Shown: one piece after another, positions 36,701 to 48,445 of the stretch | Position numbering within the stretch: position 1 is the first letter of the stretch | Layout: the number at the start of each line of letters is the position of its first letter | Assembly (NCBI GenBank): GCA_963576785.1 | Contig: OY756139.1 | Coordinates: forward strand, 1,364,001-1,428,000 | DNA from: Chlorophyllum brunneum | Taxonomy: Eukaryota > Basidiomycota > Agaricomycetes > Agaricales > Agaricaceae | Direction: 5' to 3' | Length of the DNA stretch: 64,000 bases | Program-made: the position numbers and the translations under genes | Notes under the pieces: generated by a model | Seen by the model: only the letters and a program-made list of their open reading frames with translations | What the model was told of the DNA's origin: nothing | Database searches by the model: none

Positions 36701-39700
36701 TGATTTCTTATGGAGGAAGCGAATCCATCCATGAGAGGAAAAGTCGTCCATTATGGTCATGACCCATTTAAATTTATGGTAAGAAAGAATCGGAAGTTCA
36801 ACTAAATCCGAGTGTATTCTTTCGAATGGACGCTTTGCACATGTAGGGTTCTCTCTAAAGGGTTTCTGGTGCATCTTTCCCTTGGCACAACCGTCACAGA
36901 CTGGCTTTTGCTCGGGAATCCGCACCGGAGTAAACCCAATCGTATTTTTCTCAAAATGATTGAGGATACGATTAGAGGGATGTCCTAATCTCGCATGTAC
37001 AACTTTATAGCCAACGATCGGGTCCGCAGTCATAGCTGCTTGTTCCAAATGTACAATTTTTGTATTAACAAAATATAAAGTAGTATTACGACTTGCTGAA
37101 GGATATGCTTGAAGAATAGCATTTCCTTCACTATCAACTACTACTGATTCGTTGGCATCTGTTCTAACAGTTTTGCCATCCTGGCATAACTGTCCCACTG
37201 ACATTAGTCGTTCAGAGGTTCCTTTTAGAAGGAAGACTGGATATATTAATATCTGCGTTGGTTGAACGCTGTCAGTCTTCCCATTATAGACTCTATGCTT
37301 AAGCATAACTGCGCCAAGACCAACTGCATTAAGGTAGGGGCCATGTGCTCCTACTGTCTTAATTGGGATCGAAACTTCGAGTTCTTCGAAGTTGATAAAG
37401 TCTTCCGCATAAGGGGTGTAATGACATGATGCCCCTGAGTCTAATAACCATACGTCACTATATTCTTCTAGTGGCATTATGCTTTGATCATTGCTTCGCG
37501 ATCGAGATCTAAATTGATCCGGTACTCTTAAATACTGATCGGACATGCGCGTGGAGAAACAAAAAAGTTGAGAAATGTTAAAACACTTCTCATTTATCCA
37601 TTCGCTCGTAACAACATTATTATGGGATCCTAAAGATCCCGATATCGTAATTACATGCCCGGCCCCCGACGTCCTTTCCCCTTGCCCTTGCCCTTCTTCT
37701 TGTGAAGACGGCCGGTCGGCATATTGGTGACAGGACTGTGTATCAGGGTTAGTAAGAGTATCTGAGATCGATTTGATCACGTACCCAGCTCCTCCCTTCT
37801 TCTTGAAGTCGCTCCCATAGTCGGTCGACGAAAGTCCGAGTGACACCTCAGATTGAGGTGCCGAAGCAAAGGGTTCGGACTTCGGAGACTTTGGGAGAGG
37901 CCCAGAAGAGGGTCCTGTGACGTTCGCAGGGTTCCTGGGGTCGCGGATGTCGTAGGTGACATCCTGAGCCGGCGCCATGAGGTCGTCAACCTCCTTCTCG
38001 CTCTCAAGCTGTTTGAAGGCTTCGTCTACCAACACTGAAAGTGTGGCAGGATGCCTATCAGCGGTCTTGTTCTTCTGAGTAAGAGAATATCTCTTACTCT
38101 GGAATCGCTCCGTAGGAGGGGAGGCCTGAGGAAGAGGAGGAAACTCCTCTTCGTAGGTCCTGACAACCGGAGCTACTATTTCCTCCCGAGGAGGAAGGTA
38201 GAACGGTTGAACCTCTCCAGGTTCAAGCGAGTCGCCCCGGGCGACGGAGTCCATGCTTGGGATCTTTACCACATGGTGCATAACCAAATTAATTTTCATC
38301 CCAAATTTGGGAGAAACCAATAAGGTATAAGGTGAACCAATGGGTAAAAGAAAGGAAAAGCGGACGCGAGTTGCGTTAATATTGGGGTTACTATTTTTAG
38401 TGAACCATTTACTTACCCTCGTGTGTCCCTCACAGGTACAACCTGGGGGGTGACCAGAAGGAACCGAAGGTACACCGGGTGGTGTCACCGATCGTCCTTG
38501 TTGGGCGCAGGGGTGAGAGACCTCGTGCATCCGTCGATCATAACGATCGAGGGCACATTTCTTCGCCATTTGCATGGGCGAAGGACCAGTGACGCGGTCG
38601 CGCCAGGTAGTCACCTGTTGGATCCGCAGTGAGTTTTCGAGTAAGGTGGTGAAACATAAGTTTTGTGCTTCAGCACGCACCTTTTTCTCGAGCTCAGCAT
38701 GAGCATTCTCTCGTGCCTGCTGGACCTTCTTGGGATTAACCCAAGTAAGAGGTTTGGGTCTCTCACTCACAAGTACACGAGTGGTCGGTGGAGCGGGAGC
38801 AGGAACGGGTCGAGGCACGTCCATGCGCCTCATCAGGTCAAAGGGGGTCATCCCCAGACCAGTGAAGCGACGGACCGCCAGTTCCGTGGCAGCGGCGAAG
38901 CCTGCCATGGCTTCGGCCATGTGGGCCTGGGGTTTACCCTGGCGCTTTTTGGGCTTCTTCTTCTTCTTCTGGACGTTAATCCAGGTAGGAGAAGGGGGAG
39001 AAGGCTGAGGGGGCTACCCACTCGGATTGGCAGGGTGGCAAGGACCTCTCGCAGGCTGGGCCCTGGTATCGCCTCCAGGGTGGAAGCGGTTCCAGGGTGG
39101 TCCAGGGCGAGTCCTGGGGATATTGCCCTGAGGGCGAGATTGGTAGTTAGCAGTTGCGGCAAAGGATGCTTGGGGGTTAGACATGTTAGGTCTTGACCCT
39201 TCACGTCTTGACCACTCAGCATTTATAGCCTGCTGAACTACCTCCCAGGTCATATCTACAACATCGTGATTATTCGCCAATATTGTTTGTGCCACTGCAT
39301 TCCAATCCGGTGGTAATGCGTTCAAAGCGATCATCGCGCCAAGAACTTCTGGCAATTTTACCTTAGCTGTTTCTAATTGAGAAGCCATTGTTCTCAATTC
39401 AGCTAGATCCATTGCTGGATCTTGATTCCCTGAAATGCGCTTTCGCAACATTCTTTGGAGAATTGAATACACCATGGCAGGGGAAGGTGTCCCAAAGCGG
39501 GTTTTCAAATCAGTCCAGAGGAATCCAGGAGTGTCATGCCCATGGAGTAACAGGGAATCAGGTAAGGTGCCATTAATAACAGCCAATGCCTGACCTCTCA
39601 ATTGTTCTCTCCTTCTATCCTCCTCTGTTAAAGTGGCAGGATTTTTAGGGGAGAGATCCTGGTCTGTCAAAGTCCATCCGGACTGGTCAGAACCAGTGAC

Positions 39701-39799
39701 AGAAATGAGTAGGGCATCCTGAAGCCTTCTAGACCAGAACGCATAGTTCTTTGGCCCATTAAGCTTAGGTAAACCAGCGACGATATTATTAGTAGACAT
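33779..39799 (-). pseudogene. copia-2 gag-pol polyprotein, four in-frame stops, no frameshift
   Basis: Gag starts MSTNNIVAGLPKLNG at 39799. A TAG (39014-39016) is followed, still in frame, by a Pro-rich linker and a 1,157-codon open stretch to a TGA at 35447-35449. Domains: protease WLLDSGASCHYTP, GAG-pre-integrase HARLGHPSNRIL, zinc-binding CDGCAKGK, integrase core (IHSDLVELPILSYHKFKW, CTDRGGEY, HIHQQNGRAERLNRTL), RT (SLDVKTAYLYGKLDEELYM, catalytic ALVYVDDSMF) and RNase H (DSDWAGDPISRKS, SSTEAEYMALS, HVDVKYHYIRDLV). Further TGA codons lie just before 35132-35356 and at 34070-34072, each where an Arg (CGA) would fit the family. About 330 residues between capsid and protease contain no clear CCHC knuckle. 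Confidence 0.93.
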
Positions 39800-39945
39800 A
39801 ATATCTTCGTTGAGTGTATTTCTTTCTAGAAGAAAATTCTCGTATCAGCAATGATCAAATACAAGGATAACTCTGTCAGGTAAAGCCCTATCATCCTATC
39901 TCAGTTAGAGGGGATGATAATGGTTTAACCATCGGTAAGGCTACC

Positions 39946-39958
39946 GGGGCCCATAACC
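39946..39958 (-). promoter_or_regulatory. copia-2 primer-binding site
   Basis: The minus strand reads GGTTATGGGCCCC directly inside the 5' LTR. Its first 12 nt are exactly complementary to GGGCCCAUAACC of the initiator tRNA-Met anticodon stem-loop, implying priming by a half-tRNA. Confidence 0.68.
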
Positions 39959-40530
39959 TGTTGAGAGAACGACCGTAACGAGTTGTTTGCTGGGGGCAGC
40001 AGTAAACGCAGTGGGAGAGAATGTAGGGTCTACTCACCGAGATAATAAGCTTCTATCTGATACCTGTAGAAAGGTAATTCGGATAGACAGATATTATTGA
40101 TAAAGTGGTTAACGTCAGAGGAGTAGAGGTCAAAGTCGATTAGATCGATGGAGGTGTTGCACTCAAAGAGATAGGCAATTGTGAAGAAGTTGTTCGATTG
40201 AACAAGATGCAGAACTTAGGTCTGCTACATGGGGTTTATATACATATTGTAACATATGCGAGTCATACTACATAAAATACTAGCATTGCATGGATTGTTC
40301 CTTATGACTCCCTTTAACTGCGGCGTAGTGCCTGCGGAGTACTGCAGAACGTAGTATCTAGTCATTGGTACTATGTAGAATAATCTATCAAGTACTTATG
40401 ACTCTCATCGTATGCAGAGCAACTCATAGGAAGTTACTACGGAATGAAGTTACTGGAAAGTAACAGATCAGTCTATTATTAGAATAATGACTTCATAATC
40501 TATTTCTAGAATATGTCCAAAACTTCAACA
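39959..40530 (-). repeat. 5' LTR of copia-2
   Basis: 572 bp, nearly identical to 33173-33744; followed by GGGCC (40531-40535). Confidence 0.95.
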
Positions 40531-40535
40531 GGGCC

Positions 40536-41852
40536 TTCCGCACATCTCCCACTGGTGGCATTGAGTCCCTCGTGGGGCTCATGCCCATCAAACTCCATCT
40601 CTGAAAGCTGGCCAAACAACAAATGTCAAGGCTCTACATATTGGACGATAAACATGCACTAGCAAGATTGATGAAGGAGTATCATTCTTCCCCCCACTGA
40701 CTTCACATCAAGAATTTCATGGAGATTCAGAGAAAGAAGACACTTGGAGCTGTGATGGACATTTTGTGACCTACTCCCAAGACTTATTATATAGAATATT
40801 TTAACTCTGTTTCAAAATCTATCTGGCCCAGATGTAGGTTACTTGACTGTTTCCCTGCTAATGTATCTTTTATAGGATTCAATTGGGATGACTCCCACCT
40901 CTTGAAGACACTTTGGGACAATGTAATGATGAATGTGACAACGGACTTCAAGTCCATCATTATTGGCATGGATGGCTTGGTCCATCCCAATCCCAATCTG
41001 CTTGCTAGCCAGTTCATGGCAGCAGCTACTATTCAATACTTAGACAGAGGAAGCTTTATTATGAAGAGGCTCAGAGGAATGATGTCGACCAACACCAAAC
41101 TGGTTGTGTAGTATCTAGGAATCACCAAAGTACTCACCACCAATGACTACGACTAGGTTGAACACATTCATGTATTCACCGACTCCCTCACAGCCTCCTG
41201 GCTTCTACTTGACTGCTTGCCACACTCCTGCCAGTGGCAGTCCATCCTCACCTCAAAGGCACTCCTGGCTTGGTTTAACAAGTCCGACTAGCACCACCTT
41301 TTGTTTTACTACACTCCATCGAAGTGCAAGTATGGAATACAAAAAGCCATGCATGACTGGATCCAAACAGTTACCTGGCCCAACTGGGATAGAAATCACT
41401 GAGTCCCCAACTCAATTGCCTACCTCCACAAGAAGTCCGCCGAACGTACCATTCACACATAGCAGGCCATGTTCGGTTTCAAGAAATACAGTGGTAGCTC
41501 CTTCCTCTATCTCCCGGTATGAGCGAACGGGGCCTCTGCTCTACCGTCACATATCAGGTCTGGTCCCTGGATATGAGAATGTGGATATCAGCCACAGCTC
41601 TTCACAAGAGCATGTTGCACCATCTTATGCTATGCCCCGATTGGTGAATACTGACTTCGGTTCTTCCCCAATGAGGATTTATCTTCCCACCACTGTGACA
41701 ATCAAATGGTCCAGACTAGGTTGCACATTCTCTATTGCTATAATACCTTTGATCATCACTTTGGCATCGACATCATCAAGACATTTGTCAACTTCTTGTA
41801 TTGCAACCCTACTGCATTCAGCTTCCCTCCAGAACCTGATCACTCTCATATC
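40536..41852 (+). pseudogene. LINE-1 ORF2, second part (RNase H and C-terminus)
   Basis: Continues directly from 33172 after the GGGCC duplication (ATT ACC AGG GCC TTC CGC). Contains KEYHSSPH, the RNase H core IIGMDGLVHPNPNLLASQF (40960) and VEHIHVFTDSLTASWLLLDC (41157), and the C-terminal part matching LINE-2 up to the LINE-2 insertion point. Stops are frequent. Confidence 0.83.
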
Positions 41853-42324
41853 TTTTTTTTTTTTTTTTTTTTTTTTTTTTATCAACAATTTATATAGCGG
41901 TGCTCGAACGCAGTCTGCGTGTACATACATACAAAGGCAGAATGTACAGAATGTTCGGAGAAGGGAAAGTAAACTAGAAGTAAACTAACTCTACGAGACT
42001 CATTGTCATCTAGTACATACACTAGAGAGATGTTTGGTACCTATGATGTTCAGCAAAAAGAGAGGAGGAGAGGAATTCGGAAAGAGAGAGAGTGAGAGAG
42101 AGAAATTGATAGAAGAGAAACTATTGACTCGCAAACACAAGGGGGAACATCAAACGGTACATAGCGTGTGGGCGGGTATTTACCCAGGCACCATGGGAGA
42201 GATGGAAGTTGAATGAAAACTACATAAAATAGTAGACGAGCAAGGAGAGGGGAGATAGAGAAATGAATTGGAAATCCATAACTAGGAGAGCAAAAGAAAA
42301 AAAAGAGAAGAAAAGAAAAGGATC

Positions 42325-45300
42325 CTATGCAGGTGCAGACCCAAACCTCCTTTGGACTTGATGACGATGTAACGGTGGAATTGAACCAGCATGGATACGA
42401 GGGCGGTCAGGCTCCGGAGGGAAGCTGAACGCGGAGGGGTTGCAATGCAAGAAGTTGACGAATGTCTTGATCGTGTCGACGCCGAAATGATGATCGAAGT
42501 TGTTGCATCGATACAGGATGTGTGACCACGTTTGCACCATTTGACTGTTGTAGTGGTGGCACGAAAGGTCCTCACTAGGAAAGAATCATAGTCGATACTC
42601 TCCAATCGGGGCGTGGCATAGGATGGCGCGACAAGCTCTTGCAAAGAGCTGGGGTTGGTATCCGCATTCTCGTATCCATGGTCCGGACTTGATGTGTGAC
42701 GGTAAGGCGGAGGTTCCATTTGCTCACACTGGGAGGTGGAGGAAGGAGCTACCGCTGTAAGTCTTGAACCCGAACATGTGTGAATGGCACGTTCGGTGGA
42801 CTTCTTGTATAGGTAGTCGATCGAGTTTGGTACTCGGTGGTTTCAACCCCGGTTAGGCCAGACGACCATTTGGATCCAGTCATGAGTGGCTTTTTGTATC
42901 CCGTATTTGCATTTCGACGGCATGTGGTAGAAAGAAAGGCGGTGACGGTCTGACTTGTTGAACCAAGCCAGGAGTGCCTTCAATGTGATGATGGACTGTT
43001 GTTGGCAGGAATGCGGCGAGCAGTCAAGTAGGAGCCGGGAGGCCATGATGGGGTCGGTGAACACGTGAATGTGCTCAACCTGGTCATATTCATCAGTAGC
43101 AAGCACCCTGGTAATACCTAAGTACTGCACTACCAGTTCTATGTCCGTCAACGTAGTTCCTCCAAGTCTCTTCATAATGGAGTTCCCCCTGTCTAGATGT
43201 CGAATAGTGGCTGCCGCCGTAAACTGGCTGGCAAGCGGATTGGGATTGGGGTGGACCAAGCCATCCGTACCGATCGTGATGGATTTTGCGTCTGTTGTCG
43301 TGTTCATCGTTACATCGTCCCAAAGCATCTTTGAGAGGTGAGGGTTGTCCTGGTTGAATCCTATGAAAGATACATTAGTAGAGAAATGGTTAAGTAACCT
43401 ACGTCCGGGCCAGATAGATTTAGAAATGGAATTGAAATGTTCTATATACCGAGTCTCGGGGGTGGGGCATGAAAAGTCCATCACAGCTCCTAATGTTTTC
43501 TTCTTCTGAACCTCTGTGAAGTTCTTGATGTGAAGTCGGTGGGGGGAAGAGTGGTATTCCTTGGTCAATCTTGCCAAAGTGTGTTCATCGTCCAATGTAT
43601 GAAGCCTCGACGATTGTCATTTGGCCAACTTTCGGAGATGAAGTTTGATGGGCATGAGTCCCACAAGGGACTCTACGCTGCTAGTGGGAGAAGTCCGGAA
43701 GGCCCTGGTGATCCAGAGCGCCGCCCTTCATTGCATTTTGTTGAGGATTTCACAAGTTCCCTTGGTGCGGGATTGATCATGAAACCATAGTTGGTATCCG
43801 TATGTCGCCACCGGTATGACACATGAACAGTAAAGTAGTCTCTTGTTGCTGGGGGACAGGCCTCTGACAGAGTTCCCCAGCATTTTCATTGCCTTGATTG
43901 TGGATATCACCTTGGCAGAATAGAATCGAACATGTTCTTTAAAGGTCAACGTCCAGTCAAAATAAAAGCCGAGGTACTGCCAGTGGGTCTTTGGTTTGAG
44001 GGGGTTGCAACCCGTGAACAGCAGGGATCCCAGGTCAATTGAGGGATTCGAGTCTTGTCTTGCATGCGTGAAGTGAAAGATCTCCGACTTGCCATGTTCA
44101 ATTTCCAGGCCGAATTCATTCATGAGCTGCTCCATTTCGCGGTACATGTGTTGTAGGATTTCCACGTTCTTTTCCAGAGACGGGGATTGCACGACCAGAG
44201 TGCCATCGTTGATGAACGACAGGACATCAAAGTCCCATTTGTTGCGGTGTTCCTCCATATGGATGTTGAAGACGTGTAAGAGGGGGGCAAGGAATAGAGC
44301 GGAGAGAATAGGGCTGAGGGCCGAGCCCTGACCTACTCCTACCACTGCGTCGTATTCCGGGGAAGTCTCGTTGTTCCACTGGTAGGTAGTGCAGCGTTTC
44401 TTGAGGTAATTGTTGAAGAACGTGGCAACCTGGGGGGGAAACTCTTGTCGTCGTAGAATTTCGATAAGGAGATCGTAGTTGCGGGAGGGGAAGAACTGGG
44501 CCACGTCAAATGCGAGCACTGACATTTTCTTCTTCTTCGTCCAAGCTCCCTGGATAATGTGCATCAGGAAGAGACCTACGTCCTCAGTGGACCTTTGGCG
44601 GATCACTCCCAATTGGTGTAGATGGAGAACCTTGAATTTAATGGCCTCGAATTGGAGTCATTTGGTGAGCATTTTTTTAATTAGCTTGCTAAATGTGTTG
44701 AGGAGGACAATTGGTCGGAATGCCTTCGGAGTGGAGTAGTTGGGTTTGTTAGGTTTTGGGATGATCACCGACATTGACTTTTTGAAGTGGGTAGGCCAGT
44801 GTCTAATGTTCAAACACGCACTACCGATTTTGAGGAATAGACCGGCACAAGTTTCATCGGCGATGATCTGTTTGAGATGGGACCAGGAAATATGGTTGGG
44901 ACCGGGGGAAGAAGAATTCGAGGTATCCTTGAGCAACTCCATCATCTCAAGGAGAGAGAAGTCTACCCAAGTCCTATTCTCCGTTCCGTTTGGAGGAGGG
45001 AGCTCATCTAGAACTGCCGTGTTCGTTGGTCTATCATGGGCAGCATTGTAGTGTTGGTCAAGAGCCATCCACAGATTGTCTAATGTGAGACAAGGTCGGC
45101 CGTTGTGATGCATGGCTTCCATAGCCGGGAGTGCGCGGTCCTTAACCCATGGCATGAGATCCCACGGGCGTTTCCGGTTAACAGAGATTTCTTGTATCTT
45201 TTTGTCGAAGTATGCTCTTTTTGTCCTCCTCATAGTCTTGCGAAAAGCATTCCATTTGCGCTTGTTCTTGCGGTCCGTGCAGTGCGTAGTGAGTACAGTC

Positions 45301-46364
45301 GAGCACTCCTCGTTCCACCAGGTCTTGGATCTAGTGGTGATCTTGGTCTTCTTCACATTTTGGGTCCATGATCTGTCAAACAAAACTCCCAATTCGGCAA
45401 CAGCTCTCTCCAGCTCGTCCGCGTCATTCATCGGCCAGTTCTTGTTTTTGATTCCTTCTACAATATCCATCAGGAACCTGGTTTCCTCTTCCGAATCCTT
45501 GGGGATGGTCAATCTTTCGATGATGACATCCATCTGCGGAATAGGTAACCTGATTAGTAGGGGGGCATGGTCCGAGTTGTACCAATCGCTGTCCTGGATA
45601 GCATGGGAGGGAATGTGTGGTAGCATTCCCGAAACGAAGAGTAGGTTGATGACCGTGTCTGGTAAGTTGGGGTCCGAGGCATAACGAGTCAGCTTGGCCT
45701 CGAACGGAGTTGTCCTCACAAGATTGAGGGCTTCGGTGACCATAAGGAGTCAGTCCGCACTCACCGGATGTTGATCCGTCGAAGGGTCCCAAAACTCCGA
45801 TCTAATATTGATGTCTCCTCCCATAAGAAGAAAGGGCGGGAGGTCAAAGAGTCGCTCCTCGAGGAAGTGGAGCGCAGTGTTACGGCTGTCATTATAGATG
45901 TTCAGCAGCAGTAATTCTTCTCCTCCTGCATATAGAGATACATACAGGAGGTCTTGATAGTCGATTAAGTCTCTTCAGATGGAAGGTCGGAGTTGTTTCA
46001 GCCTTTTGTGAGCAAAGGTGAGGACTCGCAGTGTGGTATGGTGTTCCATGTTGACTATGCGTTGAGGGTATTGTCGGCGTCCCACTTGAAGGACTTCTTC
46101 GGTGATAAATGGATATGAAAGGAGCATCCAGTCCGGGTGAACTGGGCCTCCTACGAGGGGCGATCCGTCATTGGAGACAGATGAGGGGATATCTCGGAGA
46201 AATCTCCAAGGGGGTTCTTGTATGAGGAGGAGGTCGACGTCACCTCTATGCACGAGGACTGTCTCCATCACTCCATACGATCTACCAACGTTATGAGAGC
46301 AAACCTTCAACTCACTCAATAGAAAGCAAGGAGGTCTGCCTTGATCGTCGGGGACATTATTCAT
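42325..46364 (-). pseudogene. LINE-2 ORF2 (endonuclease, RT, RNase H)
   Basis: Starts at ATG 46364 and stays in one frame to 42843; the last part (to 42325) continues in another frame, implying a frameshift near 42.75 kb. Endonuclease motifs: LLLIQEPPW, GGDINIRSEFW, SDHAPLLIRLP. RT motifs: SPGPNHISWSHLK, MSVIIPKPNKPNYSTP, GQGSALSPILSALFL. The catalytic box reads SFINDGTL (near 44215), with Asn in place of the first Asp, so the RT would be inactive. RNase H: GTDGLVHPNPNPLASQF and HIHVFTDPIMASRLLLD. The C-terminal Cys/His region includes HILYRCNNFDHHF. In-frame stops: 45975, about 45745, 44658, 43728 and 42843. Confidence 0.88.
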
Positions 46365-48445
46365 TTAGGAGGGTTAGTCTGGCTTCGACTAGCTGGGGAT
46401 GAGAAGGAGGTGGGCAGTGGGGCTCCTTTATTGGCTCGTAGTTCGAGCACTTTGTTCGCATGCCAGTCGTGGTCGAATCGCTTCTTCCAAAACTGATACT
46501 TTCGGTTAGTAGCAAGGTGGTCCTTGCTACAGTTGGAGCATGTAGCCTTGTGAGGGCATGGTTCTCTGGCGGGAGTAGCCGCGATAGGCGGGTTGGCTTT
46601 ATCATTCCCCTTGCAACAATGGGTGAATGATCGGTGGTTGGCGGTGGAGTGTGGCCCTTTGCAGTGCGCACAAGTGAAAAGCCTTGCTCAGCAACAAACT
46701 AGGGGGTGGCCCTATCGGCAGCATTTGCCACAGAACGGTATTCCTGGGTTTGTGGTCGCTTTCCTGATGTGGAAGAGCCCTCCGTAAATGTTGAGGAACT
46801 TGTCCTCGATCTTTACCAAGTTGGACCCCGCCTTAGAGTCCCAGATTTCGAACCACACCGTACAGGTGTCCGAGTGTTTTGAATTGTGTCGAACGTGGGG
46901 TTGCGATGCAAATTGGATGGTGTCGGAGTGGATCAAACTCCGTATGCTGGAGACTACATCGGCCTCGGTGAGGATTTGTCCTCGGGGGGTGATATAACTG
47001 ACATCCGTGACTTTCACAAACGATTTGGACTTTGGGAGGGACACGTCGCCCGTGGTAACTCCTCTGAATTTCTCTTTGAGCCCAATGAGGCATGCGTTGA
47101 GAGAGTCGATGATAGCCCCAAAGTTGGTGATGTTGGGACCGGTGAGAAGAGGAATGATCACTTGCTTGCGTAAAGGACCATTGAGGGTGGAGCGAATGAC
47201 GCCGGCCTTTTTAACAGGCTTTTGGTTCGTGGGGGTAAAGAAGACAGCATCGTACATTGTGACAATCTTCTCATTGGGTAGCTTAGGGAACTTACTCGCA
47301 AACTCTAAGAGTTTGAGAGGGTCTCGAGCATTGGTGGAGGCGGCGGCGGTGGGAGCAGCATTGCTGCCCTTTTTGGCCATGACAGTGGTGTAGGAGGTCC
47401 TTGGACCCTCCTGGGGTTTCTTGGCATCCTTGGCGCCAGGCTGAGATGCCAGTGGAGTGACGGCCTTGGCAGGCACGGTGGGGGAGGAAAGGGTGGGGGC
47501 CTTGGGGTTCTTCCGGTCAGTATTCGTGGTCTTCACAGCTGCTTTGCTGGACCTCCGGCCTCCTCCACTCTTCTTCTTATGCACGACGGTCTTGAACTCC
47601 GCCTCAGAGATCATCTGCACGTCATCGTCAGAGATATCCGAATAAGTGACTTCATTGCCCTCGGTGATACCCGGAGTAACAATGTGCTCGACAACCTCCA
47701 TGCAGACGTCGTCAGGTTTGCGCGTGGAGCTTTGGGAGGCCACGCAGCATAGGGGAGAAATGTCCAGCTGGGGGGAACTCTCAGCGAGGACATTAATCTT
47801 ACCAAAATTGACCCCCATCCAACCATGGAGGTCATTCTTCTTCTCGTCGACCACTACCTTGAGCCATCCCGCTTTAATCAAGGTCGTCGTTAGTTCAGTG
47901 AAGGCCTGCCCGAAAGCCAGCCCCTCATCACCGCTCATATTGTAGGTACTGCAGGCTTTCACCCACTCAGAGATTTTACCTACCTCTCTGACAGCATCCT
48001 CATAGTATTCCTCTGGACCATCTCCACAATCCACGTTGTTGTCATCTTCCTCATCAATGACCGTCACATTGGGCTTGAGTTCTTCCTCGACCTGCTCAGC
48101 CTAGCTCTCCCCCGAATAGTATTGGTCTCCTTCCATCCTCGAATGTTTGGACACCCGGTGAATTGTCTTGTCTCCTTCACCTTGGAGGGGGTTCGAAAGG
48201 ACCGGCGGTGTGGTCGGCCTGCTGCTGAGGACCGACGGGGGAACAGTAGAGCTGTAGGTTTGGTCCGTGGGGACGAATGGCCTAGTTGCAGATGGCGTCC
48301 TAGGGAACAGGATACCAGGGGGGGGCAGAGCCGCAGAGGCTGCAAATATGGAGGAGGGTGGAACACGTGGTGTGTTCCCGAAGACTTCCCCGTCGCCGTC
48401 GGGCGTAGGCTCTCTTGGAGAGAGGTTTGAGCATAATGCAGGCAT
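46361..48445 (-). pseudogene. LINE-2 ORF1 (gag-like nucleic-acid-binding protein)
   Basis: From ATG 48445 (MPALCSNLSPREP) in one frame to TGA 46361-46363. Domains as in LINE-1: EEYYEDAVREVGKISEWVKA, a basic linker (KKKSGGGRRSSKAAVK), FGAIIDSLNACLIG, FEIWDSKAGSN, then three Cys/His clusters (CGKCCR, CAHCKGPHSTANH, CSNCSKDHLATNRK). Nonsense codons are near 48103 and at about 46712 and 46690 (TGG- or CGA-type losses). The ORF2 ATG at 46364 overlaps its stop as ATGA, the same arrangement as in LINE-1. Confidence 0.87.

Larger units (their letters stand above)
33173..40530 (-). mobile_element. Young Ty1/copia retrotransposon (copia-2) inserted in LINE-1
   Basis: 572-bp LTRs (33173-33744 and 39959-40530) with two differences that I can find, TSD GGGCC (33168-33172, 40531-40535). 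The element is on the minus strand, so 39959-40530 is the 5' LTR. One continuous gag-pol frame (39799 to 33779) is broken only by in-frame stop codons. A purine-rich tract (GAGCAAGGAGGAG on the minus strand) abuts the 3' LTR. Confidence 0.95.

Noticed and set aside
38663..39196. 177-codon plus-strand open frame
   Set aside because: Antisense of copia-2 gag and linker; no family motif.
42080..42110. GA-rich run as a regulatory site
   Set aside because: Low-complexity part of the LINE-2 3' UTR, with the homologous TC-run in LINE-1 near 48830.
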